Assembly (NCBI GenBank): GCA_044867345.1
Contig: JBIOUU010000047.1
Location: forward strand, 1 to 25,944
Length of the DNA: 25,944 nucleotides
Source: AC-69 sp044867345
GTDB taxonomy: Bacteria > Actinomycetota > UBA4738 > HRBIN12
Direction of reading: 5' to 3'
In this document: one piece after another, positions 13,781 to 21,711 of the stretch
How the letters are laid out: each line of letters starts with the position of its first letter
How positions within the stretch are numbered: the stretch's first letter is position 1
Translations under genes and position numbers: made by a program
The notes under the pieces: generated by a model
What the model was told of the DNA's origin: nothing
Databases searched by the model: none
What the model saw: only the letters and a program-made list of their open reading frames with translations

Positions 13781-15244
13781 GTGCCTCGTCGCCGGCTCAT
13801 CTTTGGTGTGTTCCTCGCGTTTCTGGTTGGAGCGGCGGTTGCATCGCCCGCGGCCGCGATGCCCGCAGGGTTCAAGACGTCGCAACCGCCCGCCGCGGTC
13901 GCGCTCGCGCCCAACGTCATCCTCGATCCGCTGCTCACCGCCGGCGACGTCATCGGTACTACCTTTCAGGCCACCGGTGTGATGGACGGCCTCGGTTTCT
14001 ATCGCTCGTCGAACTCATCGATCGAGCTTCTGATGGACCACGAGCTCGCGAACAAGGTCAGGGATCCGGTCAACGCCACGGACAACTTCGACGCGCGCGT
14101 CACCCATCTCACCCTGTCGAACCCGGGGCGCATCACGGCCGCCGAGTACGCCCTCGATGGCAGTGAGGAATTCATCTGGTTCTGCTCAGGCAACCTCACC
14201 GTCCTCGACGGCACACCGTGGTTCTTCACGGGTGAAGAAGACCAGAACTATTTCAGCCCGCGCGGCGGAACCACGATCGCGATCGACGCGACCGACCCCT
14301 CGACGTATCAGGTCCTCGACCATTTCGGGTTCATGGCCCATGAGCAGGAGCTGCCGGTTGTCGGGCTCGACAAGGCCACCTTCCTGCTCCCCGAGGACAA
14401 CCCGGGCACGGTCTTTCCGGCCACGACCACGTCCAACGTGAGCCAGCTCTACGCCTACACGGCGAGCAGCTGGGCGAGCTCCTTGGACGGAACGGGCCAG
14501 CTCGGCGTGTTCGTGCCCGACGGAACGTTCGACGGGAATCCCTCGACGAACGACATCCACAAGGGCCAGACGATTACCGGCCATTTCGAGGCGCTCGACC
14601 AGGCGACCGACAACGCGGACCAGCTGAGCCTCGAGACTGCGGCCCAAGACGCCGGCGCGTTCGACTTCATCAGGCTCGAGGACGTTGTTCAGTCCAAGAC
14701 CGAGCCCGGGGTCGCATACTTCGCCGACACCGGCCGAATCGGTCGCGAGACGGTCCGAGGTCGCGTGTACCGGCTCGCCCTCGACCCGGCCGACCCCACG
14801 CAGGCAACGCTGTCCGTGCTGCTCGACGGCGACGCCGGCGACCCGATCATCAACCCGGACAACCTCGCCGCGTCGCCCAAGTCTCTCATCATCCAGGAGG
14901 ACAGGAATTCCGAGCACCGCTTCGCCGCGGGCGTCGGCAGCTCCCTGCTACGGCCGGGGGAGTCGCCGTATTCGCTGATATACGTCTACACGTTCGCCAA
15001 CGGGAAGCTCCGCGCCGTCGCTCGCCCCGATACCTTCGCGTCGCTGATCCCGGCACGAGGCCAGGGTGACTGGGAGACCAGCGGCATCACGGACGCGAGT
15101 TCGCTCTGGGGGAAGGGCTGGTGGCTGTTCGACGTCCAGATGCACCACACGAGCGTGGGGCAGCCGGACACCGCCACCCTGACGCCGAACGCGACGACTG
15201 GCGAGAGCGCCCAGCTCCTGCGGATCTACATCCCTGGGACCTAG
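13781..15244 (+). CDS. Secreted DUF839 / PhoX-like phosphatase-family protein
   Basis: The 487-aa product has an N-terminal signal peptide (PRRRLIFGVFLAFLVGAAVA, cleavage near SPAAA-MP at 26-27) and a DUF839 beta-propeller resembling PhoX alkaline phosphatase. Family-type stretches are IELLMDHELANKV (81-93), FIWFCSGNLTVLDGTPWFFT (131-150) with Cys135, GEEDQNYF (151-158), and HFGFMAHEQELPV later. PhoX proteins bind Ca2+ and Fe3+ through Glu/Cys ligands; a phosphomonoesterase role is plausible but not proven. PhoX is usually Tat-exported; here PRRRLIFGVF is only a poor Tat motif. GTG 13781 has GGAAGGGGG ending 6 nt upstream. The frame is open back to 13559, but that part is not protein-like. 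Confidence 0.85.
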   Translation: MPRRRLIFGVFLAFLVGAAVASPAAAMPAGFKTSQPPAAVALAPNVILDPLLTAGDVIGTTFQATGVMDGLGFYRSSNSSIELLMDHELANKVRDPVNATDNFDARVTHLTLSNPGRITAAEYALDGSEEFIWFCSGNLTVLDGTPWFFTGEEDQNYFSPRGGTTIAIDATDPSTYQVLDHFGFMAHEQELPVVGLDKATFLLPEDNPGTVFPATTTSNVSQLYAYTASSWASSLDGTGQLGVFVPDGTFDGNPSTNDIHKGQTITGHFEALDQATDNADQLSLETAAQDAGAFDFIRLEDVVQSKTEPGVAYFADTGRIGRETVRGRVYRLALDPADPTQATLSVLLDGDAGDPIINPDNLAASPKSLIIQEDRNSEHRFAAGVGSSLLRPGESPYSLIYVYTFANGKLRAVARPDTFASLIPARGQGDWETSGITDASSLWGKGWWLFDVQMHHTSVGQPDTATLTPNATTGESAQLLRIYIPGT

Positions 15245-15289
15245 GCGTTAGGACGGAGCCTCGTCCGACCATCAGCTTGAGCCTCGTCC

Positions 15290-15540
15290 GCGGCACGCGC
15301 CGGGCTCTCCCATAACGGCTACCTTCGACCGGCCGTGCCTCCACACGGACGGCTCCGCCGAGGACGTCGAGCCGGTCCACCATGCCCTGCAGCCCCGTGC
15401 CACACCCGGTGGCGGCGAGGTCGAAGCCGGCCGTCATCGAGGATCTCGTAGGGTAGCTCACCCTCCGTCTGAACAAGGCCGACCTCGGCTCTGCTCACCC
15501 CCGAGAGCCCTCCGCGGGCGTGTTGAGTCTCCTCGCTCCC
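15290..15540 (-). pseudogene. NarL-group sensor histidine kinase remnant (frameshifted ATPase domain)
   Basis: On the minus strand SRAEVGLVQTEGELPYEILD (N-terminal part of the ATPase domain, ending at the D-D-G of the G1 box) is followed, after a one-base shift near 15427-15433, by GFDLAATGCGTGLQGMVDRL and DVLGGAVRVEARPVEGS. The GFDxAATGxGxGLQGMxDRL pattern is the hallmark of NarL/DegS-type kinases (HATPase_c), so this is a different kinase from the PhoR-like remnant at 8106-8356. The sequence before it (ETQHAR near 15530) may be a degraded N-box. No sensor, HisKA_3 region or partner regulator is left. Confidence 0.85.
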
Positions 15541-15903
15541 TTAGCACGACACGGGTCAAGGCAGCCATAGGAGAGAATCTCGCCACGCTGGGTCCATGCC
15601 CGCGTCCTCCCGTTCACCCATACGCTCGCCATGCATCCGACCACGTCGCAGTATTTGGAGATGAGTTCGTTCGTTACCCCCACGGCACCCCGGCGCGAGC
15701 AACCGTTGCTTCAACCAAGGTGCCGTCATCCCGGCGATCGCCGCGCCGCCTGCCAGGACGAACATGCTCAGGTTCAGGAGCACGCCTCGCACGGCCGGAG
15801 AGCTGCAACCCCGCACCCCACACTCGCGCTGACCTTCAACGGCACTGGAGGAAAAATCCCAGCATGAGCGCGAAGGATGCGCCTCCCGTGTTGCCAACTG
15901 ACT

Positions 15904-15920
15904 CCTCGCATGGTGCGAGG
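15904..15920. repeat. Perfect 7-bp stem, 3-nt loop hairpin
   Basis: CCTCGCA and TGCGAGG are exact inverted complements around TGG. It lies about 90 nt past the stop of the minus-strand transglycosylase gene, so it may help end that transcript, although no T-tract follows. Confidence 0.35.
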
Positions 15921-16010
15921 CTCGCTTCGGAATCGCCTCTTCCGCGCCCGACGCGAACGGTAGCCACAAGAGGAGGGGGTACGTTTCAGGCGCCCCAATC
16001 TCTGAACCCG

Positions 16011-16460
16011 TCAGCCGCAGGTCCAGGCGTCCCACCCAGATCGGTGGGCCATCCTGATCGAGACGATGACGTTCGCCCGCCCGTTGTACACGGACCAACC
16101 GGGGAATCCGTACTCCTTGGCTCGTCCGGACCAGTACGGCACGGCTTGCTGGAAGACGCCGGCGTTACCGGAGCCGTAGGCGCCGGGGTCGAAGCCGGAC
16201 TCGCATCGGGCGACGGCGAGGGCCTTGGGGGCGCCGCCCGGGACGCGCCACTTCCTGGTGGCGCACCGGATGAGCCGCTTCACCTCGAGCGTCCCGTCGC
16301 GCCAGTCGATGCGACACAGCGACCAGGCAACCGTGGATCGTCGGGCGGCTGCCGTGGCCGGCGCGGCGGGGGCGGCCAACAGGAGGGCCAGGGCGAGCGC
16401 GGCGCTGCAGAGGCTGCGCCGCGCGACCAGCCGTCCCCCCCTGGCCCTCGGGTTCGACAT
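16011..16460 (-). CDS. Secreted transglycosylase-like lysozyme-fold protein
   Basis: The 149-aa protein has a signal peptide (basic start MSNPRARGGRLVARR, hydrophobic core to about 34, cleavage near ATAAA). The mature domain carries the lysozyme-fold motif ALAVARCESGFDPGAYGSGN with the presumed catalytic Glu87, then AGVFQQAVPYWSGRAKEYGF and RANVIVSIRMAHRSGWDAW. Four cysteines (49, 66, 86, 148) could form disulfides outside the cell. It would cleave peptidoglycan during wall remodelling. ATG 16460 has GGAGG 9 nt upstream. A promoter-like TTGCCG-18 nt-TACGGT lies at 16577-16606, giving a leader of about 110 nt. Confidence 0.85.
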   Translation of the reverse strand: MSNPRARGGRLVARRSLCSAALALALLLAAPAAPATAAARRSTVAWSLCRIDWRDGTLEVKRLIRCATRKWRVPGGAPKALAVARCESGFDPGAYGSGNAGVFQQAVPYWSGRAKEYGFPGWSVYNGRANVIVSIRMAHRSGWDAWTCG

Positions 16461-16576
16461 CCGTCAACGCCTCCACGCCCGGCCGGATCCCGCCCGGACG
16501 CAGCGGCCCGCTCTGGGATGGGAGGGCCGCACCGCGGCAGGGAGAACCTGAGCACGAGTTCGCTTGGGAGGTCTCG

Positions 16577-16606
16577 ACCGTAGCAGCCGGCCCGCATATC
16601 CGGCAA
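16577..16606 (-). promoter_or_regulatory. Candidate promoter of the transglycosylase gene
   Basis: On the minus strand TTGCCG (16606-16601) and TACGGT (16582-16577) are separated by 18 nt. It would give a long 5' leader, in contrast to the leaderless genes nearby. Confidence 0.4.
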
Positions 16607-16669
16607 ATGGGCTACGGCGGGTCCAGTATGACCAGCAGTCATGTTCCTCCGGGGCGCGGACGTCGCGGG

Positions 16670-16675
16670 TACGAT
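16670..16675 (+). promoter_or_regulatory. Predicted -10 box of ispH (leaderless layout)
   Basis: TACGAT is followed by 6 nt and GTG 16682; no ribosome binding site lies between them. Confidence 0.6.
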
Positions 16676-16681
16676 GGAACC

Positions 16682-17602
16682 GTGCCGACGAAGGTCCTTC
16701 TCGCTGCTCCAAGGGGATATTGCGCGGGGGTGGAGCGCGCGGTCGAGGCGGTCGAGGCCGCCCTGGCCAAGCACGGCGCCCCGGTCTACGTGCGCAAGCA
16801 GATCGTCCACAACCTCCATGTCGTTCGGGACCTGGAGAGAAAGGGCGCGGTCTTCGTGGAGGAGGAGGCCGAGGTGCCGGAGGGATCCGTGGTCGTGCTC
16901 TCCGCCCACGGCGTGGCGCCGGAGGTCTACGCGGCGTCAACCCAACGGCGCCTCACGGTCCTCGACGCCACCTGCCCGCTGGTCACGAAGGTGCACCTGG
17001 AGGCGCGACGGTTCGTCCAGGAGGGCAGGTGGATCGTGCTGATCGGCCACGCGGGCCACGAGGAGGTGGTGGGGACGACGGGCCAGGCGCCGGACCGGAC
17101 CCTCCTGGTGCAGAGCGTGGAGGAGGCCCGCTCCGTCCAGGTGCCCGATCCCGACGACCTGGCCTATCTCACGCAGACCACCCTGTCGGTCGACGAGACG
17201 AACCAGATCATCCAGGTCCTTCGGGAACGGTTCCCCAACATCCTGGCCCCACCACGGGAGGACATCTGCTACGCCACCCAGAACCGTCAGGACGCGGTGA
17301 AGGAGCTGGCCCGACGGTCCGACGTCGTGCTCGTGATCGGATCGGACAACTCCTCGAACTCCAATCGCCTGGCCGAGGTGGCCAGGGAGCAGGGTACGCC
17401 TGCCTATCTGGTCGACGACGAGGAGGAGGTCGACCTCGGGTGGCTGGAGGGGGCCGATGTGGTGGGGCTGACCTCGGGCGCCTCGGCCCCGGAGTGGCTG
17501 GTCGAACGGATGCTGACCTTCCTTGCCGGCAGGGGGGCGACCGAGGTGGAGGAGGTTCGACAGGCCCAGGAGCACCTGCGGTTCTCCGACGTCCGGGTAT
17601 AG
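16682..17602 (+). CDS. ispH: 4-hydroxy-3-methylbut-2-enyl diphosphate reductase
   Basis: IspH (LytB) performs the last step of the MEP isoprenoid pathway, making IPP and DMAPP from HMBPP with a 4Fe-4S cluster. The 306-aa protein has the three cluster cysteines: C14 in PRGYCAGVERAVEAVE, C98 in LDATCPLVTKVH and C196 in DICYATQNRQ. Also present are IVHNLHVVRDLE, HAGHEEVVGTTGQ, and SDNSSNSNRLAEVA with the substrate-binding Ser/Asn, and GLTSGASAPEWLV near the end. GTG 16682 is chosen over the upstream ATG because the family begins just here and a -10 box ends 6 nt earlier. The gene is convergent with the next one, with only 5 nt between stops. Confidence 0.97.
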   Translation: MPTKVLLAAPRGYCAGVERAVEAVEAALAKHGAPVYVRKQIVHNLHVVRDLERKGAVFVEEEAEVPEGSVVVLSAHGVAPEVYAASTQRRLTVLDATCPLVTKVHLEARRFVQEGRWIVLIGHAGHEEVVGTTGQAPDRTLLVQSVEEARSVQVPDPDDLAYLTQTTLSVDETNQIIQVLRERFPNILAPPREDICYATQNRQDAVKELARRSDVVLVIGSDNSSNSNRLAEVAREQGTPAYLVDDEEEVDLGWLEGADVVGLTSGASAPEWLVERMLTFLAGRGATEVEEVRQAQEHLRFSDVRV

Positions 17603-17607
17603 GAGGC

Positions 17608-18180
17608 CTAGGTCCAGGTGCCGAAGGGGTCGGCGTCCCCGTCGGAATCCTCACCGAACTCCGGGACCGCGACCAGGGTCGTCGTCGCCGATACGCCGGG
17701 GATCGTGTGGATCTTGTCCAGGATCACCGGGGCCGCCTCCTCCCACGTGAGCGGGATCTCGGCGATCAGGTCGTGTTCGCCGGCCACGACGGCCACGCCC
17801 GCGACATCGTCCATGGCGCCGAGTGCCTGGACGATCCCCGCGACCGAGCCGGCCTCCGCGGCGGCCCTGATGTGCACGTAGCACGCGGACCCGGGGCGGT
17901 GCATCGGCATCGGCGGCATCCCCGGGCCGCCCGCGTAGATGCCGAGCGTCGAGAGCGGGAGGACCGGTGCCGTGTAGGTGTGCAGGACGCCTTCGGTGGC
18001 CTGGATGTGCCGAAGCACGGTCCGCGCGATCGATCCGAAGTCGGCGGCCTCGACGGCCACCATCACGTCCCACGGGCCCACCACGGCGGCCGCGTGCCTG
18101 ATCCCGTGCCGGCCCCGAAGGGCGATGACGACGTCCTCGATCTTCCCGGGGGCCACCCGGAGGTAGACGAAGGCGTCCAC
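17608..18180 (-). CDS. Tandem Lrp/AsnC ligand-binding (RAM) domain protein without HTH
   Basis: The 190-aa protein consists of two ACT-like Lrp ligand-binding domains: residues 1-78 (MDAFVYLRVAPGKIEDVVIA, then GPWDVMVAVEAADFGSIART) and about 98-172 (ACYVHIRAAAEAGSVAGIVQ, then GEHDLIAEIPLTWEEAAPVI). They are joined by a Gly/Pro/Met-rich linker (GGPGMPPMPMHRPG). The DNA-binding helix-turn-helix of full Lrp regulators is missing, as in stand-alone RAM proteins that sense amino acids or modulate other regulators. GTG 18180 follows TAGCCT with 6 nt between. The C-terminus is acidic (GEDSDGDADPFG). Ligand and partner are unknown. Confidence 0.85.
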   Translation of the reverse strand: MDAFVYLRVAPGKIEDVVIALRGRHGIRHAAAVVGPWDVMVAVEAADFGSIARTVLRHIQATEGVLHTYTAPVLPLSTLGIYAGGPGMPPMPMHRPGSACYVHIRAAAEAGSVAGIVQALGAMDDVAGVAVVAGEHDLIAEIPLTWEEAAPVILDKIHTIPGVSATTTLVAVPEFGEDSDGDADPFGTWT

Positions 18181-18186
18181 TGCTGC

Positions 18187-18192
18187 AGGCTA
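18187..18192 (-). promoter_or_regulatory. Predicted -10 box of the tandem RAM gene
   Basis: TAGCCT on the minus strand is followed by 6 nt and GTG 18180. Confidence 0.5.
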
Positions 18193-18254
18193 GGGGAGGG
18201 TAGGGGTCGTCGCAAGGATTCGACGCGTGCGTCGGCCCATCTCGGATGAGTGTC

Positions 18255-19454
18255 TCAGCCCGTCTCGCTGGCCCGCTGGGGCGCGCGACACAGGGCCTCG
18301 AGCTCTTCCGCGCCTTCCTCGGGGCCGACGGCGATGATGCGATCGCCCGCCTGGAAAGCGAAGCCCGCCCGCGGGCGATAGATCCACCGCCGCCCCCGCT
18401 GCACGGCCAGGACGAACATCCCCGTCTCGGTCTGGAGCCGGAGATCGCGGAGGGACTTGCCCTCGGCCGTCGACCCGGCCTTCACGACGGTCTCCGTCCC
18501 GGTCTCCTCGGTCTCCTCCAGGGCCATCAGGATCACCGGATGAAGCTCCTCGCCGTGCTCCACGTACCAGGTCATCTCCCGGGCGGCGTCCGAGACGGCC
18601 TCACTGGCCGCACCGAGCCGGAGCAGCCCGCGAAGGTCGTCGGGGTTGCGGGCCTCCGGGCTGGCTCGGAGGACCCAGGACTCGAGCTCGTCATGCAGCA
18701 CGTCGCTCCGGGACTCGAGGGTTGCCACCTCGGCGGCCAGGGCCCGGTCGTTGAACAGGAGGGAGGAGTAGGCCAGGCCGACGGCCGCCTCGGAGGAGTT
18801 CTTCATCTCCACCAGGATGTCCACCGCCCGATCCAGCTCCGACAGCGGCGGCGCATCCGTCTCGGGTGCCGGGGGAAGGGGCGGCGCCCCGGCCACGGCA
18901 CGGATCAGGTTCACGCCTTCCTCGGGACCCTGGTACAGCAGCACGTCGCCCTCGGAGACCACGCTGTCGGGACCGGGGTCGAACTCCCAGTCGTCCCCCC
19001 GGCGGATGGCCAGGACCCACATCCCCGTCTCTGTGGGGAGCGACAGGTCCCGGAGGGTCGCGCCGACCGCCTGTGATCCCTCGCGGACCTTGACCCGCCC
19101 GCACACCTCGTCGGCGTGGCGGAGATCGGCCCGGAGCCCGTCGGGGATCCCGAGCTTCGCCGTCACCACCCGCGCGATGTCGGAGGCCGCGTCGCCGATC
19201 TTGTCGATGGCGTTCGCGATCCACAGCACGCTCTCGATGGCCTCGGCGTCCTCCGGGCTCCGGGCGGCCAGGATGGCGAGCGTTCGCAGGCGACGGAGGT
19301 AGCCATCCATCCGGGCCTCCAGGTTCTCGACCTCGTCGGCCAGGTCCTCGTCGTTGAAGAAGACGGCCGCGTAGGCCACGTCGACCAGGAGTTCTGACGC
19401 GTCCTTGGCCTCGACGAGGAGCTCTTTGACGTTCCTCGGTTCGTCGTCATCCAT
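18255..19454 (-). CDS. Duplicated PhoU-TrkA_C (RCK_C) protein
   Basis: The 399-aa soluble protein has the order PhoU-like (5-105), RCK_C (118-187), PhoU-like (203-305), RCK_C (320-392). The two halves are clearly related: LSLPTETGMWVLAIRRG at 137-153 against LRLQTETGMFVLAVQRG at 338-354, both followed by a GPEEG turn; and AYAAVFFNDEDLADEVENLE at 27-46 against AYSSLLFNDRALAAEVATLE at 228-247. RCK_C domains bind small ligands (c-di-AMP in several K+ transporters), and PhoU domains are helical regulators. The start overlaps the MgtE-type gene by 8 nt, so it is very likely the regulatory partner of that transporter. The ligand is inferred only by family. Confidence 0.9.
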   Translation of the reverse strand: MDDDEPRNVKELLVEAKDASELLVDVAYAAVFFNDEDLADEVENLEARMDGYLRRLRTLAILAARSPEDAEAIESVLWIANAIDKIGDAASDIARVVTAKLGIPDGLRADLRHADEVCGRVKVREGSQAVGATLRDLSLPTETGMWVLAIRRGDDWEFDPGPDSVVSEGDVLLYQGPEEGVNLIRAVAGAPPLPPAPETDAPPLSELDRAVDILVEMKNSSEAAVGLAYSSLLFNDRALAAEVATLESRSDVLHDELESWVLRASPEARNPDDLRGLLRLGAASEAVSDAAREMTWYVEHGEELHPVILMALEETEETGTETVVKAGSTAEGKSLRDLRLQTETGMFVLAVQRGRRWIYRPRAGFAFQAGDRIIAVGPEEGAEELEALCRAPQRASETG

Positions 19455-20682
19455 TGACAGCCACCCCCAATGTTGCCATAGCGATCAGCACCGCGGCGAC
19501 TCCGACCAGATCCATGACGCTCGTGATGATCGGGACGCTCTGGTTGTCGGGATCCAGGCCGAACCGGGAGGTCACGATAGCCAGGTAGTACCCGACCGCG
19601 ATGAGCACCGGGAGGGCGAGCACCCCCGCGAGGAGAGTGCCGGCGATCATCGTGCCCGCCTCCGGATGGGCCAGGCCCGTCATGTTCGAGAGAACGGCGG
19701 CCACCGCCCCGATGAACATGAAGATGGTCACGCCGAACACGATGACCAGGCCGGCGTCGAGCCGTGCGGGAGCCTCCGGGAGTCCGCGGGGGGTTATCAA
19801 GCCCAGCTGCAGCTTGGAGGACAAGCGTGAGGACAGGATGCCTCCGAGGGCGCCCGCCTGGGACACGAAGGGCGGGATCAGGATCAACAATCCTGGGAGG
19901 GCGGTCAGGACAGGCTCCTTCGCCTGGAGGAGGGCGCCGGCCGCGATGTCCAAGAGTGGGGTGAGGAGGATCACCGCGACCATCTCCGCGACGATCCGGC
20001 GCACGGGTTTGAACTCCGTCATGATCGCCCGCACCAGCGCATAGCCGCAGAGCGCAACGCACACCGTCGCGACGCTCGCGTTCACGGCGTGGTTCCGGGT
20101 GATGAACGTGGCCAGGAACAGTGTGGGGAGGGTGCCCATGTCGCCGAGGGCCGTGACCATCGGGGTCGACACCGCATCCAGGTCATAGCCGCGACGATAC
20201 GAGAGCACCGACAATCCGATCGTGAACAGAAGGATGAATACCGAGCCGAGAGCTCCGCCCACCACCGAGATCGTCACGAAGTCCCAGATCGAGATGGAGT
20301 GCTGGCCGAACGCGAGCGTGGCCAATCGGGCCAGGATGGCCAGCCACAACGCCGAGGTGAACGTGGTGATCAATGCGACCTCGATGTTCTGGTAGAGGAC
20401 GCCGTTTCGGTCCAGGGTCACCTCGAACAGACCTGCGTGAGTGCTGGTGCCGAGGCGCGCCCCGATCGCCCCGAAGATCGTGCCGCGCATCCCGACGGCC
20501 GCTGGGATGAGGACCAGGAGCCCGGGGAGTTGCGTCAGCGTGCCGGTGATGTGGCCGAGCGTCAGGCCGGCGACGAAGGATGCGAGCGTGCTGAGCGTGA
20601 GGGCGGCCAGGCCCTGGCGGAGCGTTCGCTTCTCAGCCCGCAACGAGGTCCACATGCGCCGGGCACGACGTGGGAAAGCCAT
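19447..20682 (-). CDS. MgtE/SLC41-type divalent cation transporter (two membrane halves)
   Basis: This 411-aa protein is two MgtE-type membrane domains in tandem, without the N-terminal and CBS domains of classical MgtE. Half one has GLLVLIPAAVGMRGTIFGAI, then GYDLDAVSTPMVTALGDMGT; half two has GLLILIPPFVSQAGALGGIL, then GLDPDNQSVPIITSVMDLVG. The P-x5-7-G helix and D-x-x-S/T-x-P motifs are those of SLC41/MgtE pores. About ten membrane helices are expected. Mg2+ is the likely ion but not certain. The missing regulatory domains are probably supplied by the overlapping PhoU-TrkA_C gene downstream. ATG 20682 has only a distant AGGAAG, 15 nt away, so initiation may be weak. Confidence 0.9.
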   Translation of the reverse strand: MAFPRRARRMWTSLRAEKRTLRQGLAALTLSTLASFVAGLTLGHITGTLTQLPGLLVLIPAAVGMRGTIFGAIGARLGTSTHAGLFEVTLDRNGVLYQNIEVALITTFTSALWLAILARLATLAFGQHSISIWDFVTISVVGGALGSVFILLFTIGLSVLSYRRGYDLDAVSTPMVTALGDMGTLPTLFLATFITRNHAVNASVATVCVALCGYALVRAIMTEFKPVRRIVAEMVAVILLTPLLDIAAGALLQAKEPVLTALPGLLILIPPFVSQAGALGGILSSRLSSKLQLGLITPRGLPEAPARLDAGLVIVFGVTIFMFIGAVAAVLSNMTGLAHPEAGTMIAGTLLAGVLALPVLIAVGYYLAIVTSRFGLDPDNQSVPIITSVMDLVGVAAVLIAMATLGVAVNG

Positions 20683-20790
20683 AACGGCACGCTCATCGCT
20701 TCCTTCTCGGGTCCGATAGGGATGGTGGGCCGTGGGGCGGCCTGTGGCAGTATGCGCCCGGACGGCTTGCGGGGCAAGCCTCGCCCACGC

Positions 20791-21711
20791 TCAGACCCAG
20801 TCGCGGGTGAGGATCAGCCAGAAGGCCAGGCCGGCATACGGCCCGTACCGCTTGAACCTGCGGGCCATGGCCGCGTCGTTCACGGCCTTCCTCCCGACGT
20901 GCCGGGCATAGGCCGGCCGGGTCCAGGAATCGAGGATCAGCTTGGAATAGCGTCCGAGCGTCAGCATGACGTGCGCCGCCGCGTACGGCCCGACCCCCGG
21001 GAGCGCCAGGAGGTGTCGTTCGAGCTCCGCGTCGGGAAGATCTTCTGGTGAGGCCCGTCCCAGGATCTCCAGATCCAGGTCGCCCTCCGCGACCGACCGG
21101 GCAACCGAGAGCAGGTGGGGCCCTCGGTAGCCGGCCCTGGCCACCTCCCGATAGAAGCCCTCGCCGGCTTCGGCCATGGCTTGCGGGGTGGGAAAGGCTC
21201 GGCCATACGGGCCCTCCCTCGGCGCGCCCGGAGCGGGCGCGCCGAGGTGCTCGACCAGGGCCACGACCATCCGTTTGGTCGCGGACCAGGTGCAGTTGGT
21301 GGTGCAGATGGTCTTGATCACGTCCTCGAACACCGTCGGGCTCCGCAGCATCCGCCCGGCGCCCGAGGTGACCCACGCGAGGTCGGGGTCTCCGCTCGCC
21401 AGCTCGTAGAAGCGCGACAGGTCGGCGTCGAGCCGGAGCACGTGTTCGACCCCGGCGAGCGCGTGGCCCGCCGCTCGCTCACTCAGCGTCGGTCCGAGGA
21501 CCGTGACGGTTCCCCGCCCATCGTTCCCATCCGAGATGCGGACCGTCCGAGGGCGGGCTCCGGGGATGGGGATGGTGATCTCGAGCGTTCGAGCCTGCTC
21601 CTGGAGCAGCATCGGCGGAAGGTCCACGAACCCGTGCGAGTTCAGCGTCCTCCATAGGTCCACCGGCTCACCGCCCGCCCCCCGGAGGGGGAATTCAAGC
21701 CGCCGGGCCAC
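20791..21711 (-). CDS. HhH-GPD DNA glycosylase (AlkA/Ogg-like)
   Basis: The 306-aa protein has a C-terminal helix-hairpin-helix glycosylase core: LPGVGPYAAAHVMLTLGRYS (237-256) is the HhH loop, and D261 in LILDSWTRP is the catalytic Asp of the GPD motif. The middle has SPTVFEDVIKTICTTNCTWS, typical of AlkA/Ogg helices B-C. The N-terminal 90 residues (LEFPLRGAGGEPVDLWRTLN, then LEITIPIPGARPRTVRIS) form the beta domain seen in AlkA and Ogg1. The four-Cys iron-sulfur loop of EndoIII/MutY is absent. It would excise alkylated or oxidised bases. GTG 21711 overlaps the CGNR gene by 17 nt, so the two are coupled. Exact lesion unknown. Confidence 0.88.
   Translation of the reverse strand: MARRLEFPLRGAGGEPVDLWRTLNSHGFVDLPPMLLQEQARTLEITIPIPGARPRTVRISDGNDGRGTVTVLGPTLSERAAGHALAGVEHVLRLDADLSRFYELASGDPDLAWVTSGAGRMLRSPTVFEDVIKTICTTNCTWSATKRMVVALVEHLGAPAPGAPREGPYGRAFPTPQAMAEAGEGFYREVARAGYRGPHLLSVARSVAEGDLDLEILGRASPEDLPDAELERHLLALPGVGPYAAAHVMLTLGRYSKLILDSWTRPAYARHVGRKAVNDAAMARRFKRYGPYAGLAFWLILTRDWV

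Larger units (their letters stand above)
15245..16010. other. 766-bp gene-poor stretch with kinase remnant and hairpin
   Basis: Apart from the kinase remnant (about 15290-15540, minus) no gene is supportable. A minus-strand frame near 15690-15790 encodes one hydrophobic segment (LLNLSMFVLAGGAAIAGM) without start or family. A perfect 7-bp hairpin, cctcgca-tgg-tgcgagg, lies at 15904-15920. The stretch looks less G+C-rich and less coding-like than its surroundings. Confidence 0.6.

Noticed and set aside
15495..15683. 62-codon minus-strand frame with GTG start
   Set aside because: No ribosome binding site, no family resemblance, and it lies within the decayed stretch upstream of the kinase remnant.
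16461..16600. Possible c-di-AMP riboswitch in the transglycosylase leader
   Set aside because: Such riboswitches often precede actinobacterial wall hydrolases, but I could not find the conserved core or a convincing multi-stem fold.
16564..18249. 561-codon plus-strand open frame
   Set aside because: It overlaps ispH in another frame and runs antisense to the tandem RAM gene; no protein-like motifs.
20562..20720. Upstream ATG (MSVPLWLSH...) overlapping the MgtE-type start in another frame
   Set aside because: It has a somewhat better ribosome binding site, but its frame lacks protein features and continues antisense-like through the transporter gene; a leader peptide cannot be shown.
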